Positions 39,502-48,802 of a DNA stretch of 64,000 bases are shown piece after piece. Within the stretch, counting starts at the first letter, position 1, and the number at the start of each line of letters is the position of its first letter. The translations under genes and the position numbers were made by a program. The DNA is from FEN-1219 sp963810755 (GTDB taxonomy: Bacteria > Pseudomonadota > Gammaproteobacteria > Steroidobacterales > Rariloculaceae). Under the pieces are notes generated by a model. The model was not told the origin of the DNA. It searched no databases and saw nothing but the letters and a program-made list of their open reading frames with translations. The stretch covers positions 992,001 through 1,056,000 of the forward strand of contig CAWEOP010000003.1 in assembly GCA_963810755.1 (NCBI GenBank), read 5' to 3'.

Positions 39502-41048
39502 ATGGAGTCGGCATTGCTCACGCCCGAACTACGGAAGCAGCTCGAGAGCTGCAAGAATTTGCCGTCTCCGCCCGGCGTCGCGACCAAGATCATCCGGCTC
39601 GCGAACGATCCGGAAGCCGACATGACCCGGATCGCCGAGGTATTGGCGCTCGACCCGGCGATCACCGCCAAAATCCTGCGCATCGCGAACTCGCCGATGT
39701 ACGCGCGTCAACGCAAGACCGAGAACCTCCGTCAGGCGCTGATGGTCATCGGCCTGAACGCGACGATCTCCCTCGCGCTGTCGTTCTCGCTGCTGAAGTC
39801 GTGGCAGAAGAAGACCGAGGGCGGCGGGCTCGACTACCCGCTCTATTGGCGCCGCGCGCTGCTCTCGGCGACCGCGAGCCACGTGCTCGCGCGCACGATC
39901 GGCGTGAAGGACGGCGAGGAGCTGTTCCTCGCCTGTCTGATCCAAGACATCGGCCTCATGGCGCTCGATCACACGCTGCCCGATCTATACAAAGGCCTCG
40001 ACCACGAGCAGGTTCACCAGACGGCGCTGATCGCTCGCGAGCATGGAGCGGCTCGCGCGTGGACCATGCCGTCGTCAGCGGCTGGTTGCTCGAGAAATGG
40101 CAGTTCCCCGAACGCACTCAGCAGGTCGTGGCGGCGAGCCACGATCCGGAGCGCTTGCCGAAGCAGAGCCCGAACGGCGTGTTCGCTCGCTGCGTTGCGT
40201 TAGCGAGCCTGATCGCCGAAGTGTTCCTCGACACCGGCGAGGATCGCAGCTTCGGGGAGCTCGCCGAACGGGCGAAGAGCTACTTCGCGATCGACAAGGA
40301 AGTGCTCGGCGAGCTGCTCGCCGAGATCGGCAAAATGATCCCCGACGCCGAGACGATCTTCGAGACCGAGATCCTGTCGGTCGACGCATCGGACAGGATT
40401 CTCGAGGAAGCGCGCGAAGCGTTGATGCTGCGCAATCTCCAGGCGCTGCAAGTCGTCGACGACCTGAGAACGGCCACCGAGTCGCTCGAGCAGCGTACGC
40501 GCCGGCTGGAGGAATCCAACAAGCGCGATCCGCTCACGAATCTCTACAACCGCGCTTATCTCGACCACTTCATTCAGGAAGCGTTCCTCAGCAGCGCGAC
40601 GAGCGGGACGCCGCTCAGCGTCGCGTTCGCCGACCTCGACCGCTTCAAGTCGGTGAACGACACGTTCGGTCACGCGATGGGCGATCAGATCCTCGTGGCG
40701 ACGGCGAACATTCTCAAGGCTAACGTGCGTGCGGCCGACGTCGTTGCGCGCTACGGCGGCGAGGAGTTCATGCTCGTCTTCCCGCACACCGACTACGGAC
40801 TGCTCAAGACCATCTGCGAGCGAATCGTGCGTGCGTTCCAGGAAACGCGCCACGACGTCGGCGTGAAACGCGACTTGAACGTCACGATCTCGATCGGGAT
40901 GGCGACGCACAACGACGGCCGGCGATTTCGCAGCGTCGAGGACTTCGTGAAGGCGGCCGACAAGGCGCTCTACACGGCGAAGCTCCAGGGGCGCAACCGC
41001 AGCGTGCCGTTCGATCTCGTCGCGAACAGCCAGCTCGCCTACATGTGA
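39502..41048 (+). CDS. HDOD-GGDEF signalling protein, one frameshift
   Basis: Composite of about 514 residues. Residues 1 to about 185 are an HDOD domain (LPSPPGVATKIIRLANDP, AEVLALDPAITAKILRIANS, LFLACLIQDIGLMALDH). A helical linker follows, then a full GGDEF domain (KRDPLTNLYNRAYLDHFIQE, VAFADLDRFKSVNDTFGHAM, VVARYGGEEFMLVFP) with an RAAD I-site five residues before GGEEF. The frame changes near 40050: removing one CG from the CGCGCG at about 40053 joins REHGAAR to VDHAVVSGWLLEKW, as expected for HDOD proteins. The GGDEF active loop is intact, so it probably makes c-di-GMP. A sigma28-like promoter upstream would tie it to motility. Confidence 0.82.
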
Positions 41049-41055
41049 TTGCGGC

Positions 41056-41724
41056 TCAGTGCGGCAGCGCGCGTCGCTTGTCGCCGGCAGCCATGATTTC
41101 CCAATCGTTCGCGAGCGCGACGTCGAGCAAGCGCGCGTCGGGCGAGACCGCGACCGCTTCGCGCACCGCCTCGAGCAAGAACAGGTCCTGGTGCGAGTCT
41201 CCATAGGCGCTCGCGTGCTTCAGGTCCGCGCCCATCTGCGTTGCCAGCTGTCTCGCTAGCGTGAGCTTCGCGGCGCCGAACGGGTGCGTCTCGGGCGGCT
41301 GCGCGAGATAGTAGCCGCTGCGCTCGCTGCAGACGGTCGCGCACACGTGCCGCACGCCGAGATGGTTGGCGAGCGCGCGCGCGATTGGATCCAACGTGCC
41401 CGACAGGAGCACCACGGTGTCGCCGCGCCGCACGTGCTGCCCCAACCGCTGCACGGCGGGCTCGTACAGCCGCTTCACGAGGCGCGTCGCGACGAAATCC
41501 GCCGCGAGCGTCGCTACGTCCGCGGACGCGAGCCCGCAGAGGTACGCCTTGTTCTTCTTGAACGTGTGGATTCCGCCCGTCGGCAGGTAGCGCACCAGGA
41601 ACAACAGATACGCAAAGATTTGCCGCGGACCCTGTCGTCCGCGCGCGGCGAGGTAGCGCCAGAACATCCGTTCGGAGCTGCCGCGGACGAGAGTCCCGTC
41701 GATGTCGAAGATGGCAAGCTTCAT
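41056..41724 (-). CDS. HAD-IB family (SerB-like) phosphatase
   Basis: A 222-residue HAD hydrolase starting at the ATG at 41724. Motif I is AIFDIDGTLVRGSSE (nucleophile and acid-base Asp), motif II VVLLSGTLDPIA, and motifs III and IV include AAKLTLARQLA and ASAYGDSHQDLFLLEAV. It belongs to the HAD-IB group near phosphoserine phosphatase and PGPase-type enzymes. Its ATG overlaps the stop of a CDP-alcohol phosphatidyltransferase gene by 4 bases. That coupling favours a phospholipid-head-group phosphatase, for example phosphatidylglycerophosphate phosphatase, over SerB; this is inference. Confidence 0.82.
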   Translation of the reverse strand: MKLAIFDIDGTLVRGSSERMFWRYLAARGRQGPRQIFAYLLFLVRYLPTGGIHTFKKNKAYLCGLASADVATLAADFVATRLVKRLYEPAVQRLGQHVRRGDTVVLLSGTLDPIARALANHLGVRHVCATVCSERSGYYLAQPPETHPFGAAKLTLARQLATQMGADLKHASAYGDSHQDLFLLEAVREAVAVSPDARLLDVALANDWEIMAAGDKRRALPH

Positions 41725-42356
41725 TGCTTCTTCCCGGGCCGCCTCAGCAGGATATCGTTCTTTTGGGCGTAGACAAACTCCGCTATGACAGGCCAGCCGC
41801 GTGCGATGCACAGCACGACCGAAAGATAGACGAAGAAATAGGTGAGCCCGGTCAGGAGCCACCCGACGTATCCCCACAGCGTCGGCAGGAATGCGGGTCC
41901 GGGCTTCTGCAACGCGAGCCCCGCGAACGCGGACGCTTTGCAAACCGCGTAGAAGATCCGCATGAACTTGCCGGCCACGATGAACTTGCCGATCGGCGAG
42001 CGCATCAGAGCGAACGGCGCCATGCCCTGCGCGACCGCGTTGCTCGAGCGGATCGTGTCGACGATCACGCCGCGGATGATGAAGACGAGCGGCACCCAAA
42101 TGGGCACGAGATCGTTATCCGCCGCGACGATCCAGAGCGTGAGCTCGACGATTCGGTCGCCCGCGATGTCGAACAGCGCGCCGAACAGGCTCGACTCGTT
42201 GCGCTTGCGCGCGATATAGCCGTCGAGCCCGTCCGAGACGAAGATCAGAATGATCAGAACGAAGTTCGCGAATGCCCACGGCGTCGGCGGCATGTAGAAG
42301 ATCCAAATGACGAGCAGAAGGAGCAGCAGCCGGCTCAGCGTGACGAGATTGGCCAT
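41721..42356 (-). CDS. CDP-alcohol phosphatidyltransferase family protein
   Basis: A 211-residue integral membrane enzyme starting at the ATG at 42356. The family signature D-G-x2-A-R-x8-G-x3-D-x3-D is complete: DGYIARKRNESSLFGALFD followed by IAGD. Membrane helices include LVTLSRLLLLLLVIWIFYMP and VLIILIFVSDGLDG near the N-terminus and VGWLLTGLTYFFVYLSVVLC near the C-terminus. Such enzymes join CDP-diacylglycerol to an alcohol such as glycerol-3-phosphate or inositol phosphate. The acceptor cannot be read from sequence here. It is coupled to an HAD phosphatase, suggesting a two-step synthase/phosphatase unit. Confidence 0.88.
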   Translation of the reverse strand: MANLVTLSRLLLLLLVIWIFYMPPTPWAFANFVLIILIFVSDGLDGYIARKRNESSLFGALFDIAGDRIVELTLWIVAADNDLVPIWVPLVFIIRGVIVDTIRSSNAVAQGMAPFALMRSPIGKFIVAGKFMRIFYAVCKASAFAGLALQKPGPAFLPTLWGYVGWLLTGLTYFFVYLSVVLCIARGWPVIAEFVYAQKNDILLRRPGKKQ

Positions 42357-42488
42357 GGCGCGATTATACGAACGAACGCGGCGCCGAAACGCGGCAATGC
42401 AGCGCATGGGGGCCGTCGGACCGTTTGCGGCCGGTCACTGCCGCAGCATGTACACTGGGTCGCGACGCCCCAGAGAGGCTGCGCGCCG

Positions 42489-43127
42489 ATGAAGTACTAC
42501 GACTACCGCAACGCCCCGAGCCCGCGAAAAGTGCGGCTCTTCATCGCCGAGAAGGGTATCGACATCCCGACCGTCGAGGTCGACCTGCGCACCCGCGCGC
42601 AGCACGAACCCGAGTTTCTCGCGAAGAATCCGAGCGGCGCCGTGCCGATGCTCGAGCTCGACGATGGCACGTGCCTCACCGAGAGCCTCGCGATCTGCCA
42701 CTACCTCGAGCAGAGATTCCCGCAGCCGAATCTCATGGGCCTCGACGCGAAGGAGCAGGCGCTCGTGCTGATGTGGAACGACATCCAAGTCTTCGAGGGC
42801 TACCTCGGAATTCAGGAGGTTCTGCGCAACGGGCATCAGGCCTTCAAGGACCGCGCGCTCGGCGGCCCCGTGCCGTACGCGCAGATTCCCGCGCTCGCGG
42901 ATCGCGGCCGGCAACGCTCGGAGGTGTTCTTCGACCGACTCGAGTCGCGGCTCGCGGCGAGCCCGTTCATCGCGTCGGCGCGCTTCACGTACGCGGACAT
43001 CGCGGGCTACGTTTATCTCGGGTTCGCGCTGCGCTCGCTCGGCCACGACCCCGCTGCGACGCGCCCGTCGATCAAGCGCTGGAGCGAAGCCATCGCGGCG
43101 CGGCCCGCGATCAAAGCCGCGGGCTGA
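42489..43127 (+). CDS. glutathione S-transferase family protein
   Basis: A 212-residue protein of two domains. The N-terminal thioredoxin-like half has APSPRKVRLFIAEKGIDIP and the glutathione-binding NPSGAVPMLELDDGTCLTES with the cis-Pro of AVPML and the Glu-Ser pair. The C-terminal helical half has SPFIASARFTYADIAGYVYL with the conserved capping Asp. The catalytic residue near the N-terminus appears to be Ser (SPRKV). The substrate is unknown. It is convergent with the btuD gene, whose stop lies 12 bases away. Confidence 0.9.
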   Translation: MKYYDYRNAPSPRKVRLFIAEKGIDIPTVEVDLRTRAQHEPEFLAKNPSGAVPMLELDDGTCLTESLAICHYLEQRFPQPNLMGLDAKEQALVLMWNDIQVFEGYLGIQEVLRNGHQAFKDRALGGPVPYAQIPALADRGRQRSEVFFDRLESRLAASPFIASARFTYADIAGYVYLGFALRSLGHDPAATRPSIKRWSEAIAARPAIKAAG

Positions 43128-43138
43128 CGCGGCGCGAA

Positions 43139-43981
43139 TCAGCCGAGGCGCCGCCACGGCACGATCAGCGGCTGCCCCTCGTGCGTCGTCACGAACGGCT
43201 CGACGCGGTAGTGGCGCGCGAGCGCGTCCGCCTTCAGCGCCTGCTCGGGACGATCGTCGTTCACCACGACGCCGTCGTCGAGCAACAGCACGCGGCTGCA
43301 AAACCGGGCCGCGAGCGCGAGGTCGTGCAGCACCGCGACGACGAGCGCGCCGCGGGCGGTCCCGGGCGCCTCTGCCGAGCCGTTCGCGCCGCTCGGTCTG
43401 GCAGGGCGCATGTCCGCCGAGCCGTTGCGCGTAGGCGCGCAGCACGGCCATCACGTGCAGCTGGTGATACGGGTCGAGCATCGCGATCGGCTCGTCGACG
43501 AGCAGCACGGGCGCTCGCACCGCGAGCGCGCGCGCGAGCAGCACGCGTGACCGCTCGCCGATGGAAAGCATGTCGACGCTGCGGTCCGCGAACGCGGCCG
43601 TCTCCGTTTGCTCGAGCGCCCAGCTCGTCGCGTCGTGGTCCGCGCCGTTCGGCGCGGCGCCGTAAGCGCGGTGCGGCAGGCGGCCGAGCGCGACGAGGTC
43701 ACGCGCCAGCATCGGCCAGTGGAGCGCCGGGGCCTGCGGCAGGTACGCGATCACGCGCGCGCGCGCGCGCGCCTCGAGCGTCTCGAGGGCCTGGCCGTCC
43801 CAGGACGCGCGGTTCCGTCGTGGGGCAGCAGTCCCGCGATCGCCTTGAGCAGGCTGCTCTTGCCCGCGCCGTTCGGACCCACGAGCGCGACGAACTCGCC
43901 GGGCTCGAGCGCGAGCGATATCGGTCGAACCGCGACGCGTGCTCCGTAGCGGACCGCGACATCCCGAGTCGTGAGCGTCAT
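43139..43981 (-). CDS. btuD: BtuD-like cobalamin ABC transporter ATPase, frameshifted
   Basis: Composite of about 279 residues in three readable pieces. Piece 1 (43981 to about 43775) has RDVAVRYGARVAVRPISLAL and Walker A VALVGPNGAGKSSLLKAIAG. Piece 2 (about 43754-43435) has the Q-loop YLPQAPALHWPM, the signature MLSIGERSRVLLARALAV and Walker B VLLVDEPIAMLD. Piece 3 (about 43400-43139) has the H-loop VVAVLHDLALAARFCSRVLLL. The first shift falls in the long CG dinucleotide run at 43749-43773 and fits two extra bases; the second near 43410 fits one extra base. The total of 843 minus 3 bases is divisible by 3. All catalytic motifs are kept, so the gene is probably intact in the organism. It is the last gene of the riboswitch-led btuFCD operon. 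Confidence 0.78.
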
Positions 43982-43994
43982 CGCAGCGGCCTCT

Positions 43995-45030
43995 TCACGA
44001 CGTCGCGCCCGCGCGCGGCTGCATGATCAAGTGGAGGAAGAACGGGGCGCCGAGCAGCGCCGTCACGACGCCGAGCTTGAGCTCCGGACCCGGCGGCATC
44101 AGGCGAATCGCGATATCCGCGATCGCGGCGAGCACGGCGCCGCCGAGAAAGCTCGGCACGAGCAGCCGGCTCGGATGGTAGCCGACGTGGCCGCGCAGCA
44201 GGTGCGGCACGACGAGTCCCACGAAGCCGACGACGCCGGCCACTGCGACCGCGCCGCCGACCGCGAGCGCGGTGCCGCCGATCACGAGCCACTGCGTGCG
44301 GCGCGGGTCGAACCCCAAGCTCGCGGCCGTTTCCTCGCCGAGCGTCAACGCGTCGAGCCCGCGCGCGGCCGCGATCACGAGGAGCCATCCGGGCACCATC
44401 AGCGGCAGCGCGAGCGCCACGTGCGCAAGGCTTCGGTCCGCGAGCGAGCCGAGCATCCAGAACAGGATCTCGAGCGCCGCGTACGGGCTCGGCGCGAAGT
44501 TGAGCGCGAGCGACGTGAGCGCGGCCGTGAACGCGTTGATCGCGATGCCCGCGAGCACGATCGTGAGGAAGTCGCCGCGGCGGCGCGCGAGCGCGTAGAG
44601 CGCCGCGAGCGCCGTGAGCGAGCCCGCGACGGCGCCAGCTGGCAGCACGAGCGACTCCGCGCCCGCGAGCCCGAAGTAGAACACGAGCACCGCGCCGAAC
44701 GCCGCGCCGCTCGAGGCCCCTAGCAGGCCCGGTTCCGCCAGACGGATTCCGCAACAGCCCTTGCAGGGCGGCGCCGCAGAGGCCGAGCGTGCCGCCCACG
44801 AGCAGCGCGAGCAGCGTGCGCGGCAACCGGATCTCCGTGAGCACGATCGATGCGATCTCGGGCCCACCGAAACCGAACGTCGGTCCGCCGCTGCTGCGGC
44901 CGACGAGCAACGAGATCGCCGCGGCCGCGAGCGCGAGCACCGCGAGCAGCGCCGAAAGACGCCAGTGCGCCGCGCGACTCCGGCTGCCGGCGCCTGCTCG
45001 GGACGGCGGTTCCAGACGTGCAGCGGTCAT
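43995..45030 (-). CDS. btuC: BtuC-like cobalamin ABC transporter permease, one frameshift
   Basis: Composite of about 344 residues of the FecCD/BtuC permease family with about ten membrane helices. It starts at the ATG at 45030, which overlaps the btuF stop as ATGA. The N-terminal piece reads LSALLAVLALAAAAISLLVG and RLPRTLLALLVGGTLGLCGA to LQGLLRNP. One extra T near 44746 then breaks the frame, after which LAEPGLLGASSGAAFGAVLV continues (both conserved family blocks). Later, LGEETAASLGFDPRR is the loop that contacts the ATPase and VGFVGLVVPHLLRG is conserved. Removing one base makes the length divisible by 3. Confidence 0.82.
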
Positions 45031-45882
45031 CGCGCCGCCGCCTGCTGAAGCAGCGCGGCGGACTCGAGACTCTGCGGCAGCCCGCACGCCCAGTACGGTG
45101 CGGGCACGGTCACCGTGGGCCGCGTCGCGCGCACGCGCCGCAGGGCGGGATGACCGAGCGCGGCGTTCGCGAGCGACGGCTGCGACGCGCGATAGCCGGT
45201 GAGCACGATGAGGTCCGGGTGCCGCGCGCAGCAGCGTCTCCATCGACAGGCTGCCCCAGCGATCGAGTCCTTGCTCGGCGGCGACGTTGCGTACGCCCGC
45301 GAGCGTCATGAGGTCTTGCGCGAGCGAGTGATCGCCGACGGTGAATCCGCCGGGCCGCACGACCACGGCCGTGGGAGCGCGCTGCGCGCGGTTCGCCTCG
45401 AGCCGGCGCGATTCCGCGACGCATGCTCGCCGACCAGCTGCTCGCCGCGCTCGACACGGCCGATCGCCTTGGCGACGCGACGCAGGTTGTTCTGCGACCT
45501 CGGCGATCGCGGCCTCGGGCTCGAGCTCCACCACCGCGTAGCCGAGCCGAGCGAGCAAGGCCCGCGTGAATGCGTTCGTGTACGAGCCGGCGATCACGAC
45601 GTCGGGATCGAAGCGCAGCAGCTCCTCGGCCGATCCGTAGTTCAGCGGATAGCGCGCGGCCGTGTCGGCGAGCAGCGATTCCTCAGGGTCGGCCGAGAGC
45701 CAGCTGACCGTCAGAATCTGCGAAGGGTCGGCGAGCGTGAGCACGAGCTGGTCGGCGCACAGATTGATCGATGCGACCGACGGCAGCGCCGCGTCGGACG
45801 CGGCCGCGGCGAGTGCGACGCACGCGGCTGCCGCCGCGAACGTCGCGCGCACGGCTGATCGAGTCGACGGCAAGTAAGGCAC
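45027..45882 (-). CDS. btuF: BtuF-like cobalamin-binding protein, frameshifted
   Basis: Composite of about 284 residues, a periplasmic class III solute-binding protein. A GTG at 45882 gives a signal peptide (RATFAAAAACVALAAAASDA). The first piece has SINLCADQLVLTLADPSQIL and LLRFDPDVVIAGSYTNAFTR. After a shift near 45490 the frame reads NLRRVAKAIGRVERGEQLVG. After another near 45420 it reads VVVRPGGFTVGDHSLAQDLM. A last shift near 45225 gives HPDLIVLTGYRASQPSLANA to the TGA that overlaps btuC. The cobalamin riboswitch directly upstream supports the substrate. Three shifts in one short gene exceed what I see elsewhere, so genuine decay is possible but less likely. Confidence 0.72.
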
Positions 45883-45989
45883 GGCTCCAACTCCAGCAAT
45901 TCGACGGTTGGAGCCGCGCATGCGCGGCGACCAACGAGCGTTCAGAGTCGTCGCCACGACGGAATTCCGCACCGCGCGCTTTCCCGGCA

Positions 45990-46172
45990 CACGGAAGGAC
46001 GACATCGGCGGCAGGTTTCCTGGCTCACGGCTCGAGCGGCTTCGCTTGCCTTCCCGGGTAGCGGCCCAGTGGCGTCGCTGCGAAGCCTTGCCGTTTACAG
46101 TTGCGGGAACAGCCGCAGTCTCGAACTGCGTTCCCTCTTAGCCCAACGGGCACCGCCTGCGCACCACCTTAG
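45990..46172 (-). promoter_or_regulatory. cobalamin (adenosylcobalamin) riboswitch
   Basis: On the minus strand, directly upstream of btuF. The B12 box AGCCAGGAAACCTGCC is at 46025-46010. The conserved core CCCGCAACTGTAAACGG lies at about 46107-46091. The 5' part has AAGGTGGTGCG and GGTGCCCGTTGGGCTAAGAGGG (pieces within 46172-46135), matching class-I cobalamin aptamers. When B12 is bound such aptamers shut off expression, here presumably of btuFCD. No clear terminator is visible between aptamer and btuF, so control may be at translation. Confidence 0.93.
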
Positions 46173-46229
46173 GAGCGCGTAGGCGCGTTTGCAAGCGCGC
46201 TCTCAAGAGAGACGTTCATTCATGCGACA

Positions 46230-48068
46230 ATGCGCGCACCTGAGCGCGCCGACGCGCGGAGAACGGCTCTGCTGCAATACCGTGTTCTCATGGCCGATCT
46301 CGAGCGGCACTTGTTCGAGATCGAGTGTCGCATCGACAATCCCGCGCCCGAGCAACGGTTCACGCTTCCCGCGTGGATCCCGGGCAGCTATCTGCTGCGC
46401 GAATTCGCACGCTTCGTCGTGAGCGTCGAGGCCGCGAGCGGCAAGGAAACGCTGCCGGTCGAGAAGGTCGAGAGCGGGACATGGCTCGTGCGCGGCGCCC
46501 AGGGGTCGCTCAAAGTGACCGCGACGATCTATGCGCTCGATCAATCCGTTCGCGGCGCCTACCTCGATCGCCGGCGCGGCTACTTCAACGGGCCCTGCGT
46601 GTTTCTGTTGCCCGAGGGCCGCGACCGAGAACCGATAGAGGTCACGATCGAGCCGCCGCTGAACCCGATTCTGTGCGAAGGCTGGCGCTGCGCGACGGCG
46701 CTCGAGCGCGTCGAGGTGGGCGACGACGGTTTCGGCAGGTACCGCGCGGCGGATTACGACGAGCTGCTCGATCATCCGGTCGAGATCGGTGATTTCGAGA
46801 GCGTGGAGTTCGAGGCGGCCGGCGTGCCGCACACCCTCGTGATCTCGGGCCGCTTTGAGTCCGATCTCGAGCGCGTCGCCGCCGACCTCAAACAAATCTG
46901 CGAGACGCAGATCGATTTCTTCGGCCGCCCCGCGCCGTTCGACCGTTATTGGTTCCTCTGCATAGTGGTCGGTAACGAAGGTTGGGGCGGCCTCGAGCAC
47001 CGCGCGTCGACGAGCCTGATTTTCGGACGCGACGACCTGCCGAAGGCCGGCGAGCAGGGCGTGCCGCGCGACTACCAGCGTTTTCTGGCGCTCGCGAGCC
47101 ACGAGTACTTCCACACGTGGCACGTGAAGCGCACGAAGCCGGCCGCGTTCGTTCCGTATCGGCTCGACCGTCGCAACTACACGCGCTTGCTCTGGGTGTT
47201 CGAAGGCATCACGAGCTACTACCAAGAGGTCATGCTGCTGCGCAGCGGCGTTCTCGGCGTGGCGGCGTTCCTGCAGCGTCTCGGCGAAGCGCTTACGCGT
47301 GTCTACCGCACGCCGGGCCGTCTCAAGCAGAGCCTCGCGGAGTCGAGCTTCGACGCCTGGGACATTTTGTATCGCCCGGAGGCCAACCATCCGAATACGA
47401 GCATCAGTTACTACACGAAAGGCGCGCTCGTCGCGCTCGCGCTCGACCTCACGATGCGCCGCGACAGCGGCGGCAAGACGAGCCTCGACGACGTGCTGCG
47501 GGAGCTCTGGAAGCGCTACGGCGCGCGGGCGATCGGAGTGCCGGAGGACGGCTTCGAAGCCCTGGCCGTGGAGATCGGCGGCTCCGGCCTGAAGCGCTTC
47601 TTCGACGCCGCGATTCGCGGCACGCAGGACTTGCCGCTGCCCGAGCTGCTCGCGGAGTTCGGCGTGTCGCTCGAGCTGCGCGCCGCTCTGGGTCCGGACG
47701 ACAAGGGCGGCACGGCGCGCCCCGCGAACGGCGAGCTGCTCGCGCTCGGCATCGGCTACCGCGAACGCGATTCGGGGCTGGAGCTCACCGCCGTGCTCGA
47801 TGGCGGTCCGGCCCAGCGTGCGGGCTTGAACCCGGGCGACGTACTGGTTGCGATCGACCGCCTCAAGGTGAACGAGCGCAACTTGAAGCGCCGTCTCACC
47901 CGTTTCGAGGCAGGCGAACGCGTGACCGCGAGCGTGTTCCGCGGCGACGAGCTGATCGAGGTGGGTCTCGTGCTTCGAGCCGCACCGCTCGACACCTGTT
48001 ATCTCGCCGTCGAGGCGCAGCCCGCCCCGGACGCGGCCGAGCGGCGCCGAGCGTGGCTCGGCGAGTGA
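46230..48068 (+). CDS. M61-family peptidase with PDZ domain
   Basis: A protein of up to 612 residues. The N-terminal beta-rich domain has FTLPAWIPGSYLLREFARFV and the M61 zinc site is LASHEYFHTWHVKR with the downstream Glu in LLWVFEGITSYYQE, giving the glycyl aminopeptidase family. A PDZ domain (about 500-590; LTAVLDGGPAQRAGLNPGDV) closes the protein. The ATG at 46230 gives an extra about 17 residues before LLQYRV, where relatives begin, so the real start may be slightly later. There is no clear signal peptide, so it is probably cytoplasmic. It is divergent from the riboswitch of the btu operon. Confidence 0.88.
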   Translation: MRAPERADARRTALLQYRVLMADLERHLFEIECRIDNPAPEQRFTLPAWIPGSYLLREFARFVVSVEAASGKETLPVEKVESGTWLVRGAQGSLKVTATIYALDQSVRGAYLDRRRGYFNGPCVFLLPEGRDREPIEVTIEPPLNPILCEGWRCATALERVEVGDDGFGRYRAADYDELLDHPVEIGDFESVEFEAAGVPHTLVISGRFESDLERVAADLKQICETQIDFFGRPAPFDRYWFLCIVVGNEGWGGLEHRASTSLIFGRDDLPKAGEQGVPRDYQRFLALASHEYFHTWHVKRTKPAAFVPYRLDRRNYTRLLWVFEGITSYYQEVMLLRSGVLGVAAFLQRLGEALTRVYRTPGRLKQSLAESSFDAWDILYRPEANHPNTSISYYTKGALVALALDLTMRRDSGGKTSLDDVLRELWKRYGARAIGVPEDGFEALAVEIGGSGLKRFFDAAIRGTQDLPLPELLAEFGVSLELRAALGPDDKGGTARPANGELLALGIGYRERDSGLELTAVLDGGPAQRAGLNPGDVLVAIDRLKVNERNLKRRLTRFEAGERVTASVFRGDELIEVGLVLRAAPLDTCYLAVEAQPAPDAAERRRAWLGE

Positions 48069-48142
48069 GCGCGCCGTAAAATCCAGTGGAGCGCCGGCGC
48101 GCGGACCGGCAAACGAGGCGGGGAGCGTAGCGCTAATCTCGA

Positions 48143-48796
48143 ATGATCGAGCTCGGGACCAAGTTCACTCTGGCCTATCTGCTGGGCTCCGTGCTGGGCA
48201 GCCTGGTCGTCGGCTGGTTCCATGGCGGTGTCGACATCCGCAAGCTCGGCAGCGGCAACGCGGGTGGCACCAACGCGCTGCGAACCCAAGGCAAGTGGTT
48301 CGCTCTCTGGGTCCTGGTCATCGACATCGGCAAGGGCATCCTCGCCGCCGCCGTGATCCCGGGCCTTTCGATCCCAGGCATCGGCGTCGATCCCGAGATC
48401 GACCGAGCGCTCGTGCGGTACGCGGTCGCGTTCGCGGCCATCGCAGGCCACGTGTTCCCCGTGTGGTTCGGGTTCCGCGGCGGCAAGGGCGCAGCGACGG
48501 CCGCGGGCCTCATTGTCTATTTCGTGCCGACGCTTGCGCTGCCGGTGATCGGCGCGTGGATCCTCGTCGTGCTGCTCACGGGTTTCGTCGGGCTCGCGAC
48601 GATCAGCGCGGCGCTCGCGGCCGTCGCGTCGGTCGGCTTCACGCGTCTGCCGGAGCAGAGCGGCTTGTTCGTGTTCGTGTGCGCTTGCGCGGTGCTGCTC
48701 ATCTATGCGCATCGCGGCAACATCCGCCGCATGCTCAACGGCACCGAGTCGCGCTTCGCGCGCCTCCGCGTAGACCGGCTCCTCGGCGGAAAGTGA
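48143..48796 (+). CDS. plsY: glycerol-3-phosphate acyltransferase PlsY
   Basis: A 217-residue inner-membrane enzyme that acylates glycerol-3-phosphate from acyl-phosphate in phospholipid synthesis. All three signature loops are visible: GSGNAGGTNALRTQGKWFAL, GHVFPVWFGFRGGKGAAT and the C-terminal LLIYAHRGNIRRMLNGTE. Membrane helices alternate with these loops, as expected. The length is normal. It precedes birA by 6 bases, probably in one operon with birA, coaX and the SPOR gene. Confidence 0.94.
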   Translation: MIELGTKFTLAYLLGSVLGSLVVGWFHGGVDIRKLGSGNAGGTNALRTQGKWFALWVLVIDIGKGILAAAVIPGLSIPGIGVDPEIDRALVRYAVAFAAIAGHVFPVWFGFRGGKGAATAAGLIVYFVPTLALPVIGAWILVVLLTGFVGLATISAALAAVASVGFTRLPEQSGLFVFVCACAVLLIYAHRGNIRRMLNGTESRFARLRVDRLLGGK

Positions 48797-48802
48797 CGGC
48801 GC

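Noticed and set aside
43749..43773. CG dinucleotide run as a phase-variation tract
   Set aside because: It lies at a btuD frameshift and could look phase-variable, but other frameshifts in the window occur without such tracts, so sequence error is the simpler explanation.
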